Assembly (NCBI GenBank): GCA_934047225.1
Contig: OW204012.1
Location: 868,001 to 932,000, forward strand
Source: Ypsolopha sequella
Lineage: Eukaryota > Arthropoda > Insecta > Lepidoptera > Ypsolophidae
Direction: 5' to 3'
DNA: 64,000 nucleotides
How positions within the stretch are numbered: the stretch's first letter is position 1; each line of letters begins with the position of its first letter. Below are positions 1-9,794 of the stretch, one piece after another. A program made the position numbers and the translations under genes. The notes under the pieces were generated by a model that did not search any database, was not told where the DNA came from, and saw only the letters and a program-made list of their open reading frames with translations.

Positions 1-44
1 TCGACCGTAACGCTAGGGCTGTCTATTTGATTTTTATTTTAGTG

Positions 45-262
45 CTTTACTGAAGCCAAAACTACCATTCCTAGAATGTTTGTTTGTCTGTATGTAAGTT
101 TCGTTTTAACTTGAGAACTACTCGACGTATTTTGATGAGTTTTTTTTATTGTCATTGTACTGACCCTGGTCAACATATAGATCATAAGGGTTGTTAATAA
201 TTTGCTAATTTGTTAATAAAATGCACAGATTTAATGAACGCGGGCGGAGCCGCGGGCGAAAG
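45..262 (+). mobile_element. Helitron-like 3' end fragment
   Basis: The sequence resembles the stretches at 36.5-37.0 kb and (reversed) 27.2-27.4 kb: 'actgaagccaaaact', a run of TGTCTGTATG type, then a block about an actively 'ending' GC hairpin (gcgggcggagccgcgggc near 240). This GC hairpin followed by gcgaaag is what the complete Helitron at 23,419-23,910 has just before its CTAG terminus. Here the terminal CTAG is mutated. It lies in the CLASP intron that is open at the left edge. Confidence 0.45.
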
Positions 263-969
263 GGTAGTTAACGATATATCTGCGAAAACTTCGAGTTGGG
301 AGTTATTTAAACGTATTTATTTATTATAATTAATTACTAAGTCTATAAATTCGTTAACCTTTCTGCAGTGATGGGTAATTATAAAAAAAATCGATTCCCT
401 TCGGTTTAATGTTGTATTCGAAAAAACATATACGCAACAATTTCGTTATGCTTTACACATATTTCATACCATAAAATACGTCACTCCAAACAATATAATC
501 ACATGTATCGCCAAAGCGCGTGCACTCGTGACTGGCATTCGCCCGACTATGTCCGTGATCGTCGTAAGTACGCGTCTATGTGTGCGTGCGCCTGTTTTAG
601 CTAGTTACATGGAGTGAACCTTCTGTTAGTGGTTATTTTGTGGCCAGACGTTAACGTAAAACTAGATTTAAATAACGGAGAGAGGCACAACATTTCTTTA
701 ACAAAATGACGTGATTTTTTTGTTCAGCTCCTACAATACACCACTACAATATACCAGCGCATTGGATCGTATACGAGCCTTGCACTCACACATTGAACCA
801 AAGCTTTCTTTCTTGAGTCCCAACTCGTGGAGAATTTTGCATCCCAGTGCCAATGGCAAAACTCTAGAGCCGGGCGGAATTCAAGACATGGACGGAGTTC
901 GAGACATGGACGGAATTCAGGATATGGACGGAGTTCAGGCCTGCTACTGTACAACGAAAGACCACTCAC

Positions 970-1157
970 CGCATCAACCCGTTTCTCCCAGTCAGCACTC
1001 CTGTCGCCAAGCAGCACGGCCGCGTGACGCACCAGGTCATCGAGCCCCCTTGCCCCGTACACCGCGGCGGGCGCGGTACATGCGAACGCCGCCTCGAATG
1101 CCTCGCTCGACACAGCTCCCGCCTCGCCAGCAGAGAGGCCGACGCTCGTGCTTGACA
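970..1157 (-). CDS. CLASP: CLASP exon 7, start of second TOG domain
   Basis: This is the last CLASP exon inside the window. In gene sense it follows a pyrimidine-rich acceptor ending ctgcag and stops at the donor gcg|gtgagt, so it ends in phase 0. It encodes residues 277-339: a short Ser/Gly linker, then an acidic-aromatic stretch (SSEAFEAAF, GLDDLVRHAAVLL) and the diagnostic DWEKRV motif near residues 330-335. CLASP proteins have a closely similar D-W-E-x-R-V at the start of TOG2, the domain that binds microtubule ends and suppresses catastrophe. Splice phase matches exon 6 exactly. The rest of TOG2 must lie left of the window. Opposite-strand reading frames here are shadows. Confidence 0.82.
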
Positions 1158-2976
1158 CTGCAGGACAGACGGGACTTTTTTAACACTCTTCGTTCTCATT
1201 ATCACTTAAGGTTAAGTGGGCATCAGGAAAATGTGCTGTGAAAGTGCAGGAGGAACTTATCTAAAGTCGAGTGCGAGTGAGCAAGATAGACATATTATAT
1301 GAGCTTTATTGAATTCAACGTAAGCGACAATCTGACTGAAACTTAATTAAAAAAGAAATCTTACACAATATTGAAAAAAATCTTGTAGGGAGTCAAAACA
1401 TGGACAGTTAATCCAAAAAAACATTCCGTGTCAAGTTTGTAACGTTAAGAACCAGATTACAGATATAAAATGTGATAAATAAAATTTACAGGTGTCAATA
1501 GTTTTTTTTTTGGTTATGGGAAAAGGAGACGGTCAGTTCCCCGTAAGCAAAATGCCTTAAGAGAGTACACAAATATATTGTGGTCAATGATAAAGAACAA
1601 ATTCAAAATAACACGGTTTGACTATCCATTTAAAACGGACACAATCTTTTAATTACTTTTTATGATAAATCGTTTTTATTTTGAGGTTATCTTCATATGG
1701 CATTGCGAAAATAAACTTAAGCACGTTTGAAACGTTCATAGTTGTAACAATGTTTCACGATGATTCTGATACATTTAAAAGGGTCATGCTCGAATGTCAG
1801 TCGTAATGTAATCTCTATCAAAATCCAGAAGAATAGCATGAATCGTGAAATAAAAAGCTGAGACGGCCGATTGCGTCACGCATGACTCTATCAAAGCACG
1901 CTGGAAGCGAAGTTCTCTCATGACCGGCTGCGAGATATATTATTTTAATATCTGTGTCCGCGTTATTATGAAAGTGACTAGTTACGAATAAATCTAACAA
2001 AAATGATAGTATACATTTATTTCATGTACGCGGTTAAGGCCGATTCTGACCGTCTCCTTTCAAACCATGTTTTTAGAACAGTCGTAAGATTTCTTATATC
2101 TTCAAAAACAATATGATTTTTTTTCAGATTTTTATTTACGTCTGGTACTTTAATACACTTGTAGAAACTTGTATTCCCCAATGCTCACTTCTCCTTAAAC
2201 AATAGGTCGCATCATCTTACGTTTTCAATATTCATCATCAACTACATAACGTAGATCTTGTCGGTGTAGCATTTTCCACCGTTCTCTGTCCAGAGCCAGC
2301 AGACAGTCTCGGTGACGTGGGACTCCTGCCTTCGCCTTAAGTGTCCGAATATATCAAAATCATTTGTAAATTATATTCTTTAAGAGGCTATGCGAATTTT
2401 ATTTTTGTCACTGTCACTCCAAGCGAAAAATCGCGCAGTGCGAGAGGCGGATTCAGGGCGAAAGCGAAAAATTTCAAGTTTTATAATTTTTATAAAAAAA
2501 CTAAAATAGCTAGCAAAATTTCAAATATCAAATCTCTAGATATTGTTGAAACACACCTAATAAAATATGTTTAGAGTTCTGTATATGGTTCCTATTCGTC
2601 AAACGAGGAGAAAAAGTGTGTTTGAAGACCTCATTTCAACAATTATTTCTATCGAGGAAAATGTATCCAAACATGTTTTCCAATTTCAAAACCCTAGATT
2701 ATATAGTCAAAATGTATTTACCAGAAGCTGATTATAATTTTCCGTTTATTTCATGAAATACACAGAAAAGAAACACCCGTATTTTTTTTGGCATATTGCC
2801 TTACGGTAGTTTGTATTTATTCTGATTGATGAAATAAGGATAATTTGAATAAGGATGATTTATAATTTTTTAATTAATCATTATTTTAAGTTATTCCGTT
2901 ATTATTTCGTGATAAGTTAATGCTTATTTGATAGGCATTTTATTTGATAGGAAATATGAAAATTTTTAAGCGAAAA
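1158..2976. other. CLASP intron 6, part without a recognised element
   Basis: The region is AT-rich and intronic. I see no exon, no long open frame with codon structure, and no clear repeat border. Position 2230-2340 has a slightly GC-richer patch (tccaccgttctctgtccagagcc) that may be an old LINE fragment, but it cannot be assigned. Confidence 0.5.
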
Positions 2977-3881
2977 TACAACGTGTAAGAGAAAGCTGTG
3001 GTCATATTTGAAGAGCTTATTCAGTCAATGGTATAGAACAATTTTCACCATGGAGCCAACCCTGAAATCTAGGAAAAAAAATCTGCCCTTCCATACATTT
3101 CGGCCGAGCGCCATTGCATTTTTCTATGAAACTACACTTTTTTTCGTGATTTCAGTGTCGCCTCCATATGAATGAAATGAAATATATTTATTAAAGTAAT
3201 GTAGGTATAACAGATACACTTATTACAGGTCAGTTTTAATGTAATATAAGTAATTAAATAATATATGTGTATAGGTAATAGTTTAATGTCATAAATAATG
3301 ATATGGGGAAATATATGCAGGGGAATAATAAAGGTTGGGTTTACTTAAATGTAATCAAAAATATACACTCGAATAAAATAAAAATATAGGAATAAGAAAT
3401 AAATAATTAATACATAATATTTATTTTCATTTAGTTTTTGTTATTTAAATTGTGTATTTTTTAATGTATTTTCATGTGTCAAATTCAAATTCAAATAGTT
3501 TATTTTTAAAGCAGGTATAGATATGTACACTTTTTACACGTCAAATTTAATCTAATAAAGAAAATATATGTAATAAAATAATAAATGTACATGAACTAAA
3601 TTAAAGGTTTATTTAATTTATGTAGCAATATATTTACGATTAAAATGATAGGTAAAATATAAATTACACAAGGTAAAATCCAATCAGCCACCCGAACCCA
3701 TACCGGAGACCCGGCCGGGGACCAGGAACAAGGTTCAATGATCACCAACCGATGTGTTTTTACAATGGGTCTTCGTAACCTCAATAAAGAACTATTTTAT
3801 TATTATAAATAAAAGTTGTTCTATACCATTGACAGAATAAAGTCTTCAAATATGACCACAGCTTTCTGTTACACGTCGTAT
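2977..3881. mobile_element. Non-autonomous TIR element, family A, copy 1
   Basis: The ends are imperfect inverted repeats of about 60 bp: the left reads tacaacgtgtaagagaaagc and continues through atttgaagagcttattcagtcaatgg; the right is its reverse complement ending ctgttacacgtcgta. A second copy with the same ends lies at 47,096-48,267. No transposase frame is present. A LINE 3' end is nested inside at 3480-3756. Confidence 0.65.
3480..3756 (-). mobile_element. LINE 3' end with (TTTGAA)n tail, copy 1
   Basis: Read on the minus strand this has the sequence ggttcaatgatcaccaacc (complemented), then an AT-rich 3' UTR ending in aataaactatttgaatttgaatttg. The same 3' UTR occurs on the plus strand at 24,757-24,962 and 41,885-42,197. 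The microsatellite tail and shared 3' ends of variable length are typical of target-primed reverse transcription. It is nested in TIR element A. Confidence 0.65.
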
Positions 3882-5200
3882 ATTATTATTATGATATTTA
3901 TGGCCGCCATTGATCCTTACCTCTGTGATCAAGTAAAGAGGCGACATAAGAAGTGTACACTTAAATAGTTGACGGTCGTATCTCTGAGATAATCCGCTGC
4001 TTGTATATACTAAAGCTAGTTCTAACTAGTATAGTTACCTGTGGCCGCACTGGACAACTTGATCGGCGGCGGCGGCTTCCTATTGGCTGCAGGCAAGCTG
4101 TATAACCCTGCTAGCGGCCTTTTTGGAGGATCGCAAGCTGTTTGCGATACAATAGGGACGTTGGGACGTTCAGAAGTAGTTCAGGGATACGTTTGTCGTG
4201 TTTGTGGAGAAGGTGTGAGAAGGTATTGAAGAATTAAAAACGATAATAATTAAATATAATAGAAGAGCATTAAATGTAGACGGAAGTCGATAAAAAATTG
4301 GCATAAAAAGAAAGTATTGGCATTGAAAATGGATGTAAAAAGAGTGATTTTGATAGCAATAAGTAATTGTAGAAAGAGGTAAGTTTTAGAATGGATAAAT
4401 AATTTAAATGTAGGCAGATATCGGTGAGATGTTGTTAGGAAAGGAGAAATATTGGCAATTTTAGGTGATTTCGGTATGTATTTAGTAGCAGGCACCAGTT
4501 GTCGTGATGATGAATGGTTAGTCCAGTGGTCAGCAGACGATCCAGCGATGATGGCACATGTTAGGAAAGAAATTAGTTTCATGTTAGCGATAGAAGACAA
4601 ATAACCTATATTACGTGTGTCCAAAAACTAAGGTTCGAAAAGTCTATGCCTTCCAGATAACAAAAAATTTAGGTGTACCGCAGGGTAGTGTGTTAGGACC
4701 GTTACTGTTCCTTATGTCATTAGGCTTAAAATGTAGGTGTGAAGCTAGATGTCAGGCCTCAACCCTCACCAGAGCTTCAGCGTTCCCTCTTTATATCCGG
4801 TAGTTATGAAGGACACGCGGCCAACAACACAAAAATCACTTAAAAAAAGGGTTAAAGAGTTGATCACTAACTATTTCGGAGAATAAGCTCTTGAGGAATA
4901 ACTTAGTGTTAAGCAGTACCGTTTTATCGAGACGTTGTAAGGCGGTCCATTCACTACTCAGTATTAAGATACTTCATTTTATAAAACGATACTTCTGACA
5001 TGTATGACTTCTGTTATAAAATGCACACATGATTATCATAGTACGAGAGTTAGGTCATGAGCGGTCAGAGGCCGGCGGGTTCTTTTGTGTCGAGAGTTAA
5101 CACGGCAGCATTTCCTTTGACGCGGCGGCAGGTGTCAGTAGGGGGAATGCAACGTCTCGGTAAACGTGGTATGGCAAGTATATAAACAATGTAGACCGAC
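3882..5200. other. CLASP intron 6, remainder
   Basis: This is mostly unassigned AT-rich intron. A 62-residue plus-strand frame starting near 4041 has no recognisable motif. One LINE fragment is listed separately at 4660-4720. Confidence 0.5.
4660..4720 (+). pseudogene. LINE reverse transcriptase motif-B remnant
   Basis: The translated stretch GVPQGSVLGPLLFL is the invariant motif-B region of jockey/CR1-type LINE reverse transcriptases, also present in the open LINE at 48.5-50.1 kb. No catalytic YADD box follows, and the frame runs into unrelated residues and a stop at 4803. It is a short isolated fossil. Confidence 0.7.
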
Positions 5201-5320
5201 CTGGAGTGGATGCGCCGGAGTTGTCCCCCTCCCTGCCCCGCGCGGACGTCGGTATCGCCATCGTGCGCTTCGCACTTCGCGCTACGAAGTCCGCCTCGTC
5301 CGCGCCCTCGCGTTGTGTCG
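5201..5320 (-). CDS. CLASP: CLASP exon 6, linker after TOG1
   Basis: In gene sense a strong pyrimidine tract (ttttcttctcttccag) precedes the exon, which ends ccag|gtcggt. Length is 120 bp, phase 1 to phase 1. Joined to exon 5 it gives residues 237-276: ATQREGADEADFVARSAKR followed by basic, Ser/Gly/Pro-rich sequence. In CLASP proteins a comparable acidic then Ser/Arg-rich linker separates TOG1 from TOG2 and carries much of the regulation. It is GC-rich compared with the flanking intron. Assignment rests on perfect phase continuity on both sides plus linker composition, so it is less certain than the TOG exons. Confidence 0.72.
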
Positions 5321-5404
5321 CTGGAAGAGAAGAAAACAGTGGATGAAATTACCACAAAATAATAGAAGCATAAAATCAACAAGAGAAAGAAAACTTAACA
5401 TTTT

Positions 5405-5465
5405 ATGATATACTTTGGCCTCTTCAATTAAGCCGTCATCAGTCATTGAAAAGGCCGAAATATGT
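5405..5465 (-). ncRNA. Hammerhead-like hairpin, Penelope-type remnant
   Basis: On the minus strand CTGATGA (complement of 5436-5442) is followed by a hairpin (cggcttaattgaagaggcc) and then AAAG. The outer sequence is also an inverted repeat (ggcctcttcaat / attgaaaaggcc). This is the CUGANGA - helix II - GAAA arrangement of hammerhead ribozymes found in Penelope-like retroelements, but with G12 missing from GAAA, so activity is doubtful. Confidence 0.35.
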
Positions 5466-6318
5466 CTTTTCACACCACCTGCTCGACAATGTCCAATTAC
5501 ATATCATGCAACCTCAACGTAAAGTAACGCATTATATCTCAAGGGATATAAAGTTTTATTAAAATCCCTAGAGATTAAAGTGATTTAAATTTGGAACGTC
5601 AAATTCGTGTGGAAACTCGTGGAAAACAAATGCCCATATGGGATTGTAAAGAGGTTTGTTCGAAAATCGAACTGGCCACCATAAGCAGAATTCAACAAAA
5701 AGAAAAAAAGCGTTTACAAAGAATGTGAAACAAAAGACGGTGTTTGGTGCTGTGATTGTCAGTGAATTTTATTGAATTATTAATGTTGATAAAAAATGTC
5801 GAGCTTTTTATTGTCTCGCAGAAGGTGTGAAAAGTAGAGTAGCTCCTCTGGAATAATCTTTGTCTTGGGCAGCTTGAACCCCTCGCTTTACTCAGGACTC
5901 TATATAACTCTATATAGAGTCCCTCGTTACGCTCAGGAGTCAATATGCCGCCCGTGACGTAAGACACTGCTTTATTCCCTTGGTGCATAATCTACTATTA
6001 AATATAAAGTTCCCTTTTTTTGTTGTTGATATTTTATCCATTTAATCGAACTATAAATAAAAGGCTGAATATAGCTAATATTATATTTATTCGTACGATG
6101 AAATAATACAAATTCAACATTCGCAGCTCAAAAACGAAACGGCCCACCGGTTGAATGGTGTAGGATGCATGGTAGCCTCCCTGAGTGACGTAAACTGAGA
6201 TAAAACCACTGATACTGCAAATACACACAAATATATCGAGACACAACTGACTAATCCTGTCACTTCAACTGGTGGTAGACTCCGACGGTGGCTTGTCACC
6301 ACCCTCATGACAAAACTA
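5466..6318. other. CLASP intron 5, unassigned
   Basis: No exon or complete element is seen. A small perfect hairpin with 12-bp arms (ggactctatata / tatatagagtcc) lies around 5895-5923. Sequence near 6290-6315 (accaccctcatgac) recurs near 26,182 in another intron and abuts the truncated last copy of the exon-5 array. Confidence 0.5.
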
Positions 6319-6881
6319 CCTCGCCTCGTCGAACCTCTGTTCTAGCAGCGCCATCTTCTGTGCTGGCATTAGCTGCTTCTTGTGTACTAAATAATAAAGA
6401 GAATGAACCAACCTGAAGACAGCAGCAGTCCGGCCTCCCTCGCCTCGTCGAAACTCTGTTCTAGCAGCGCCATCTTCTGTGCCGGCATTAGCTCCTTCTT
6501 GTGTACTAAACAAGAAGTGAATGAACCAACCTGAAGACAGCAGCAGTCCGGCCTCCCTCGCCTCGTCGAAACTCTGTTCTAGCAGCGCCATCTTCTGTGC
6601 CGGCATTAGCTCCTTCTTGTGTACTAAACAAGAAGTGAATGAACCAACCTGAAGACAGCAGCAGTCCGGCCTCCCTCGCCTCGTCGAACCTCTGTCCTAG
6701 CAGCACCATCTTCCGTGCCGGCATTAGCTGCTTCTTGTGTACTAAATAATAAAGAGAATGAACCAACCTGAAGACAGCAGCAGTCCGGCCTCCCTCGCCT
6801 CGTCGAACCTCTGTTCTAGCAGCGCCATCTTCTGTGCCGGCATTAGCTCCTTCTTCTTCAAGTCAGACCGTAAACGTTCAC
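6319..6881 (-). repeat. CLASP: Tandem array of CLASP exon 5 (five copies)
   Basis: Five tandem copies of the 3' part of CLASP exon 5 plus a short intron piece are spaced 118, 119, 118 and 119 bp apart. In transcription order: the full exon (6881-6768), copies B (6741-6649), C (6623-6531), D (6505-6413) and a truncated copy E (6386-6319). B, C and D each have an acceptor-like ttattatttag or cttgtttag, a 93-nt open frame of phase 1-1 reading VHKK[QE]LMPA... through EAGLLLSS, and the same donor tcag|gttggt as the parent exon. The gaps between neighbouring copies are only 25-26 nt, too short for normal introns, so splicing would have to skip copies. C and D differ from the parent at Q-S-F for Q-R-F; B has three changes. 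Confidence 0.8.
6768..6881 (-). CDS. CLASP: CLASP exon 5, end of TOG1
   Basis: In gene sense the acceptor tatttccag is followed by a 114-bp exon ending tcag|gttggt (phase 1 in the last codon). It encodes residues 199-236, GERLRSDLKKKELMPAQKMA and then LLEQRFDEAREAGLLLSS. CLASP TOG1 ends with the same layout: YRHVGERxRxDL, a K-x-L-P segment and a helix ending F-D-x-V/A. The first residue G completes the YRHVG of exon 4 across a split codon. The exon's 3' part is tandemly amplified just downstream. Confidence 0.85.
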
Positions 6882-7472
6882 CTGGAAATAATACGTTTTC
6901 TTGAGGATCATTCTTCGGATTTTTAACAAGCCAGTGTCTGTCGCCCCGTTTGTTTGTATAGATTAGGGTTGCCATTCACCCCGATACGTCGGGACATGTC
7001 ACGGTTATTAACAGCGGTGTCCCGACGAACTACAAAATGTCCGGACAAATTCTAATTTACAGCCCGACTATCAGAACACGGTGATTCGTGTGCTCGCGTG
7101 TACAGCGCATACTTTTACGCAGTGGACAGACGAATGGAATCGCTTGGAGGTCGACATTTCTTAAATGTAAGTTAATCAACATGTAACTCCGTGGCGCGGA
7201 GGGAGTCCCCACTAGTGCGTGAGCGCATGAAACTCAATGCACTCTTTGTATCAGAACCACTGTGTGATCTTTTCTCTGACAAAATGACGGATGTGGTGCG
7301 GGAATGCTTGAAATTTTGTGAGAGTGAAGCCTTAATGACGATGTTCTTATATTCTAAGCCTTAGACCAAAATATGTATTTTTATATTGGTTACTTTTGTT
7401 GATTTTATGTTTCTGTAAATATTTTATGTATTAATTAATATTACCTTTTTAATTGTACAGTGAGTTGTGCAA

Positions 7473-7665
7473 TATTAAACCCACTGTACCGTTATTCGAA
7501 GCCCAATAAAAACATGAGAGAAGCATTGCTTGTTTCCGGAACAAAATAGCCGTGCATTTCCGGTTCCGTCATGATATTGTCATTATACCTGTCTTTTTAG
7601 CATCGTTTCCGCCTCCCGCCCAACCACCGGCAGTTTAGTTTTGTAGTCTAAATTTTTCATCATTG
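7473..7665 (+). repeat. DIRS left inverted terminal repeat
   Basis: Starts tattaaacccactgtaccg and continues attcgaagcccaataaaaac. From 7494 it is the near-perfect reverse complement of 12,297-12,468. The first 20 bases are specific to this end and appear, complemented, in the internal complementary region. Confidence 0.9.
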
Positions 7666-7913
7666 GCGTTGTGTTTCCGACAGAGGCGGTCGTCTGTTAA
7701 ATACTAGCGAACGGTCCGCCATTTTTGGAATTTTGTCGTGCTATTACCTACACGTGTTAAATTTATTAAGTGGAAAATAATTTCAAGGTAAAATCTTCGA
7801 AATTGGTAAGTCTTTACCCCGTTTATACATTCTTTAAAGCTTTGGGCAATTACCTAAAAGGAATTGCTGAATCTTTGCACGTCTAGTTTGGATTCAGCAA
7901 AAATATTTTTATC

Positions 7914-8012
7914 TTGTCCACTTTTCTTGTCCGGCATTACTCATGGTTTTTTAATAAAAAATTACGTTATTTATACGAGTTAACGGTGTTACCGTTCGGT
8001 TACAGTATAAAC
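7914..8012 (+). pseudogene. Displaced fragment of DIRS reverse transcriptase
   Basis: The 33 codons in frame directly before the gag ATG read ...FFNKKLRYLYELTVLPFGYS. The YELTVLPFG core is the hallmark reverse transcriptase motif-B region of DIRS and Gypsy polymerases (xLPFGLSxAP). It has no reason to be in front of gag, and the polymerase frame downstream lacks just this region. It looks like a piece of reverse transcriptase relocated to the leader, probably by template switching. The fragment begins without ATG. Confidence 0.55.
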
Positions 8013-9227
8013 ATGAGTAATGTAATTCCGTCTGGGAGTGGAGAAGCAAACGACGACGGGCATCCAGAGGAACCACCACCGAAGAGACCACACAAGCGAG
8101 CGAGGTCGTCCAGCAGCAGCAGCACGACCAGCTCCACCTCGAGCTCTTCCAGCTCGGGAGGGGCGCGCCGTCGCAGGAGGAACAAGCGTAAGAAGCGCCA
8201 GGAAAAACGCAAGTTTGATCATTTATTTAATGAAATTTACAACCTAAAACGACGGTTACATGCTGGGTCAAGCCATAGTGTTCACGAATCTATTGCGGAC
8301 AGTGGCAATAAGGATGATCACATTGATTTAAATGCTAGCGATGAATTATTTGAGATCGAGGCCCATGTCGAACCCGTTATTAGTCTGTCGATCGCTACTA
8401 AAACAAAAGAACCGGCTGTACCTCTTGCGTCGTCCGAGATGTTGCAACAGCTCAATGAGCTGCAGCGTTTCGATAATGATGACTGGAATAACGTTCGATA
8501 CGCGGACGTGCAGAAATCATGTGTTTTGACACCTGGCTTTACGGATTTGGATCCCAACGAAGAGGTTAGACGTTACGATGTTTCAAAAACCAATTGTAAC
8601 ATGGAAAAAGCTTTTGCGGGCATTACCTGTGCCTTGTTAAAACAGCGAGATTCGCTACAAAATGAAATGCAACGTTTTCTGACCTGGGCTCGTCAAGCTA
8701 ATGATCTTAATTACAGCGAAGTATATGCAAAGTTGACAGAGGTTTTTTCACAAGGTGAGTATTTCAAGGCATCAAGCGATACAATTCAACTAGTGTGTGG
8801 ACACAGAGCCGAACTTATTCAGCACAGGAGGGAAGCCATACTGGCCTCTGTCAAAGATCCCTATTACAAAAATGTGTTTCGCAAAATACCCCCAACATGC
8901 TCGAACCTTTTCAATGCTGAGAAATTTAGTGCTGTGCTGGAAAAGGCTGGAGGAGTGAAGAATGTGTTCTGGCCTAAAGATAGGGATCGTATTACCTCTG
9001 CTCCGCAGACCGATCCCAAGACGTCTTTCCTAGCTCCAGGGCAGACGAAGTTTGCGAATCAAGCATCACGTGGTAAGTACGACTCGCGTAAAAAACCGAG
9101 TAGTAATTTTCGAGGGCGAGGAAATAAGAATCCAAGCTCCAGAGGCCGCGATAATTCGCATAGAGGAGCTCGACACCGCTCGCCTACATCCCACCGGGAT
9201 AAGAGAGGTCGTTCACACAAATATTGA
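8013..9227 (+). CDS. DIRS gag-like protein
   Basis: 404 residues from the ATG at 8013; an in-frame extension back to 7914 lacks ATG and is reverse transcriptase-like, so I prefer 8013. Residues 1-30 are acidic/Pro-rich, 31-50 nearly all Ser/Thr, 51-70 a very basic Arg/Lys block. The middle (about 100-330) is a soluble, helix-rich region. The last 60 residues are rich in RG, SR and HR (RGRGN, SSRGRDNSHRG), as in nucleic-acid-binding tails. There is no zinc knuckle. DIRS gag proteins are usually a basic protein of this kind encoded first. The frame overlaps the polymerase start by about 175 bp in another frame. Confidence 0.75.
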   Translation: MSNVIPSGSGEANDDGHPEEPPPKRPHKRARSSSSSSTTSSTSSSSSSGGARRRRRNKRKKRQEKRKFDHLFNEIYNLKRRLHAGSSHSVHESIADSGNKDDHIDLNASDELFEIEAHVEPVISLSIATKTKEPAVPLASSEMLQQLNELQRFDNDDWNNVRYADVQKSCVLTPGFTDLDPNEEVRRYDVSKTNCNMEKAFAGITCALLKQRDSLQNEMQRFLTWARQANDLNYSEVYAKLTEVFSQGEYFKASSDTIQLVCGHRAELIQHRREAILASVKDPYYKNVFRKIPPTCSNLFNAEKFSAVLEKAGGVKNVFWPKDRDRITSAPQTDPKTSFLAPGQTKFANQASRGKYDSRKKPSSNFRGRGNKNPSSRGRDNSHRGARHRSPTSHRDKRGRSHKY

Positions 9228-9792
9228 CTCAAACAAGACGTTTCGTGCCGGACAGCTCGGTCTGTACTACAGCCACTGGGAACAGCTTGGGGCTCCGCCT
9301 TACATTCTCAATATAATAAAAGGTTATCGCATCCCGTTCAAAAGGAAGCCGCCGCTTTGTCCACCGAACTACAGCAAAAGCAACACCTTAGTCTCCGAAG
9401 AAATGTCGGAGGTCATAAACAAAATGCGAGTTCAAAATGTATTGAGGGTAGCCAAAAACTCACCGAGTTTTGTGTCTACAATATTCCTCCGACCCAAGAG
9501 CGACGGTACTTCAAGACCCATTTTCAATCTCAAGAACTTGAACCAGTTTGTTCACACCGACAAATTTCGACTGGTAAACGTGCACAGTGTGCTTACCAAC
9601 TGGATTGCTCATCAACTAAGAAACCGGGGAGTACGTCTACTCGTCTATCTGGACGATTTTTTCTTGAGCCACCAAGACCTGAATACTCTGAAAGAACAAA
9701 TTTTCATGACGGTGGACCTACTGGAGCACCTAGGATGGACTATCAACAAAGAGAAGTCTGTGCTCCAGCCACAAAAAGCTCTGGAATTCCTT
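9052..9792 (+). pseudogene. DIRS reverse transcriptase, internally deleted
   Basis: This polymerase frame (+1 relative to gag) contains the fingers region (FVSTIFLRPKSDGTSRPIFN), the LNQFV and RLVNVH motifs, then jumps directly to LTNWIAHQLRNRGVRLLVYL with the catalytic YLDD box and a thumb region (LEHLGWTINKEKS). The stretch that should lie between RLVNVH and LTNW, carrying the first catalytic Asp (motif A) and the LPFG motif B, roughly 65 residues, is missing. The frame then breaks by one missing base near 9793. Without motif A the copy cannot reverse transcribe. DIRS polymerases normally continue into RNase H, as the next frame does here. Confidence 0.85.
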
Positions 9793-9794
9793 GA

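Noticed and set aside
711..1241. 176-residue plus-strand frame
   Set aside because: It lies opposite CLASP exon 7, has low-complexity DMDG repeats and Arg-rich sequence, and no family resemblance.
4041..4624. Frames of 62 and 124 residues in CLASP intron 6
   Set aside because: No motif, no splice borders in phase, AT-driven composition.
5065..5408. Two long frames (both strands) around 5.1-5.4 kb as genes
   Set aside because: They are shadows of CLASP exon 6 and its GC-rich flanks; only the spliced minus frame 5320-5201 joins in phase.
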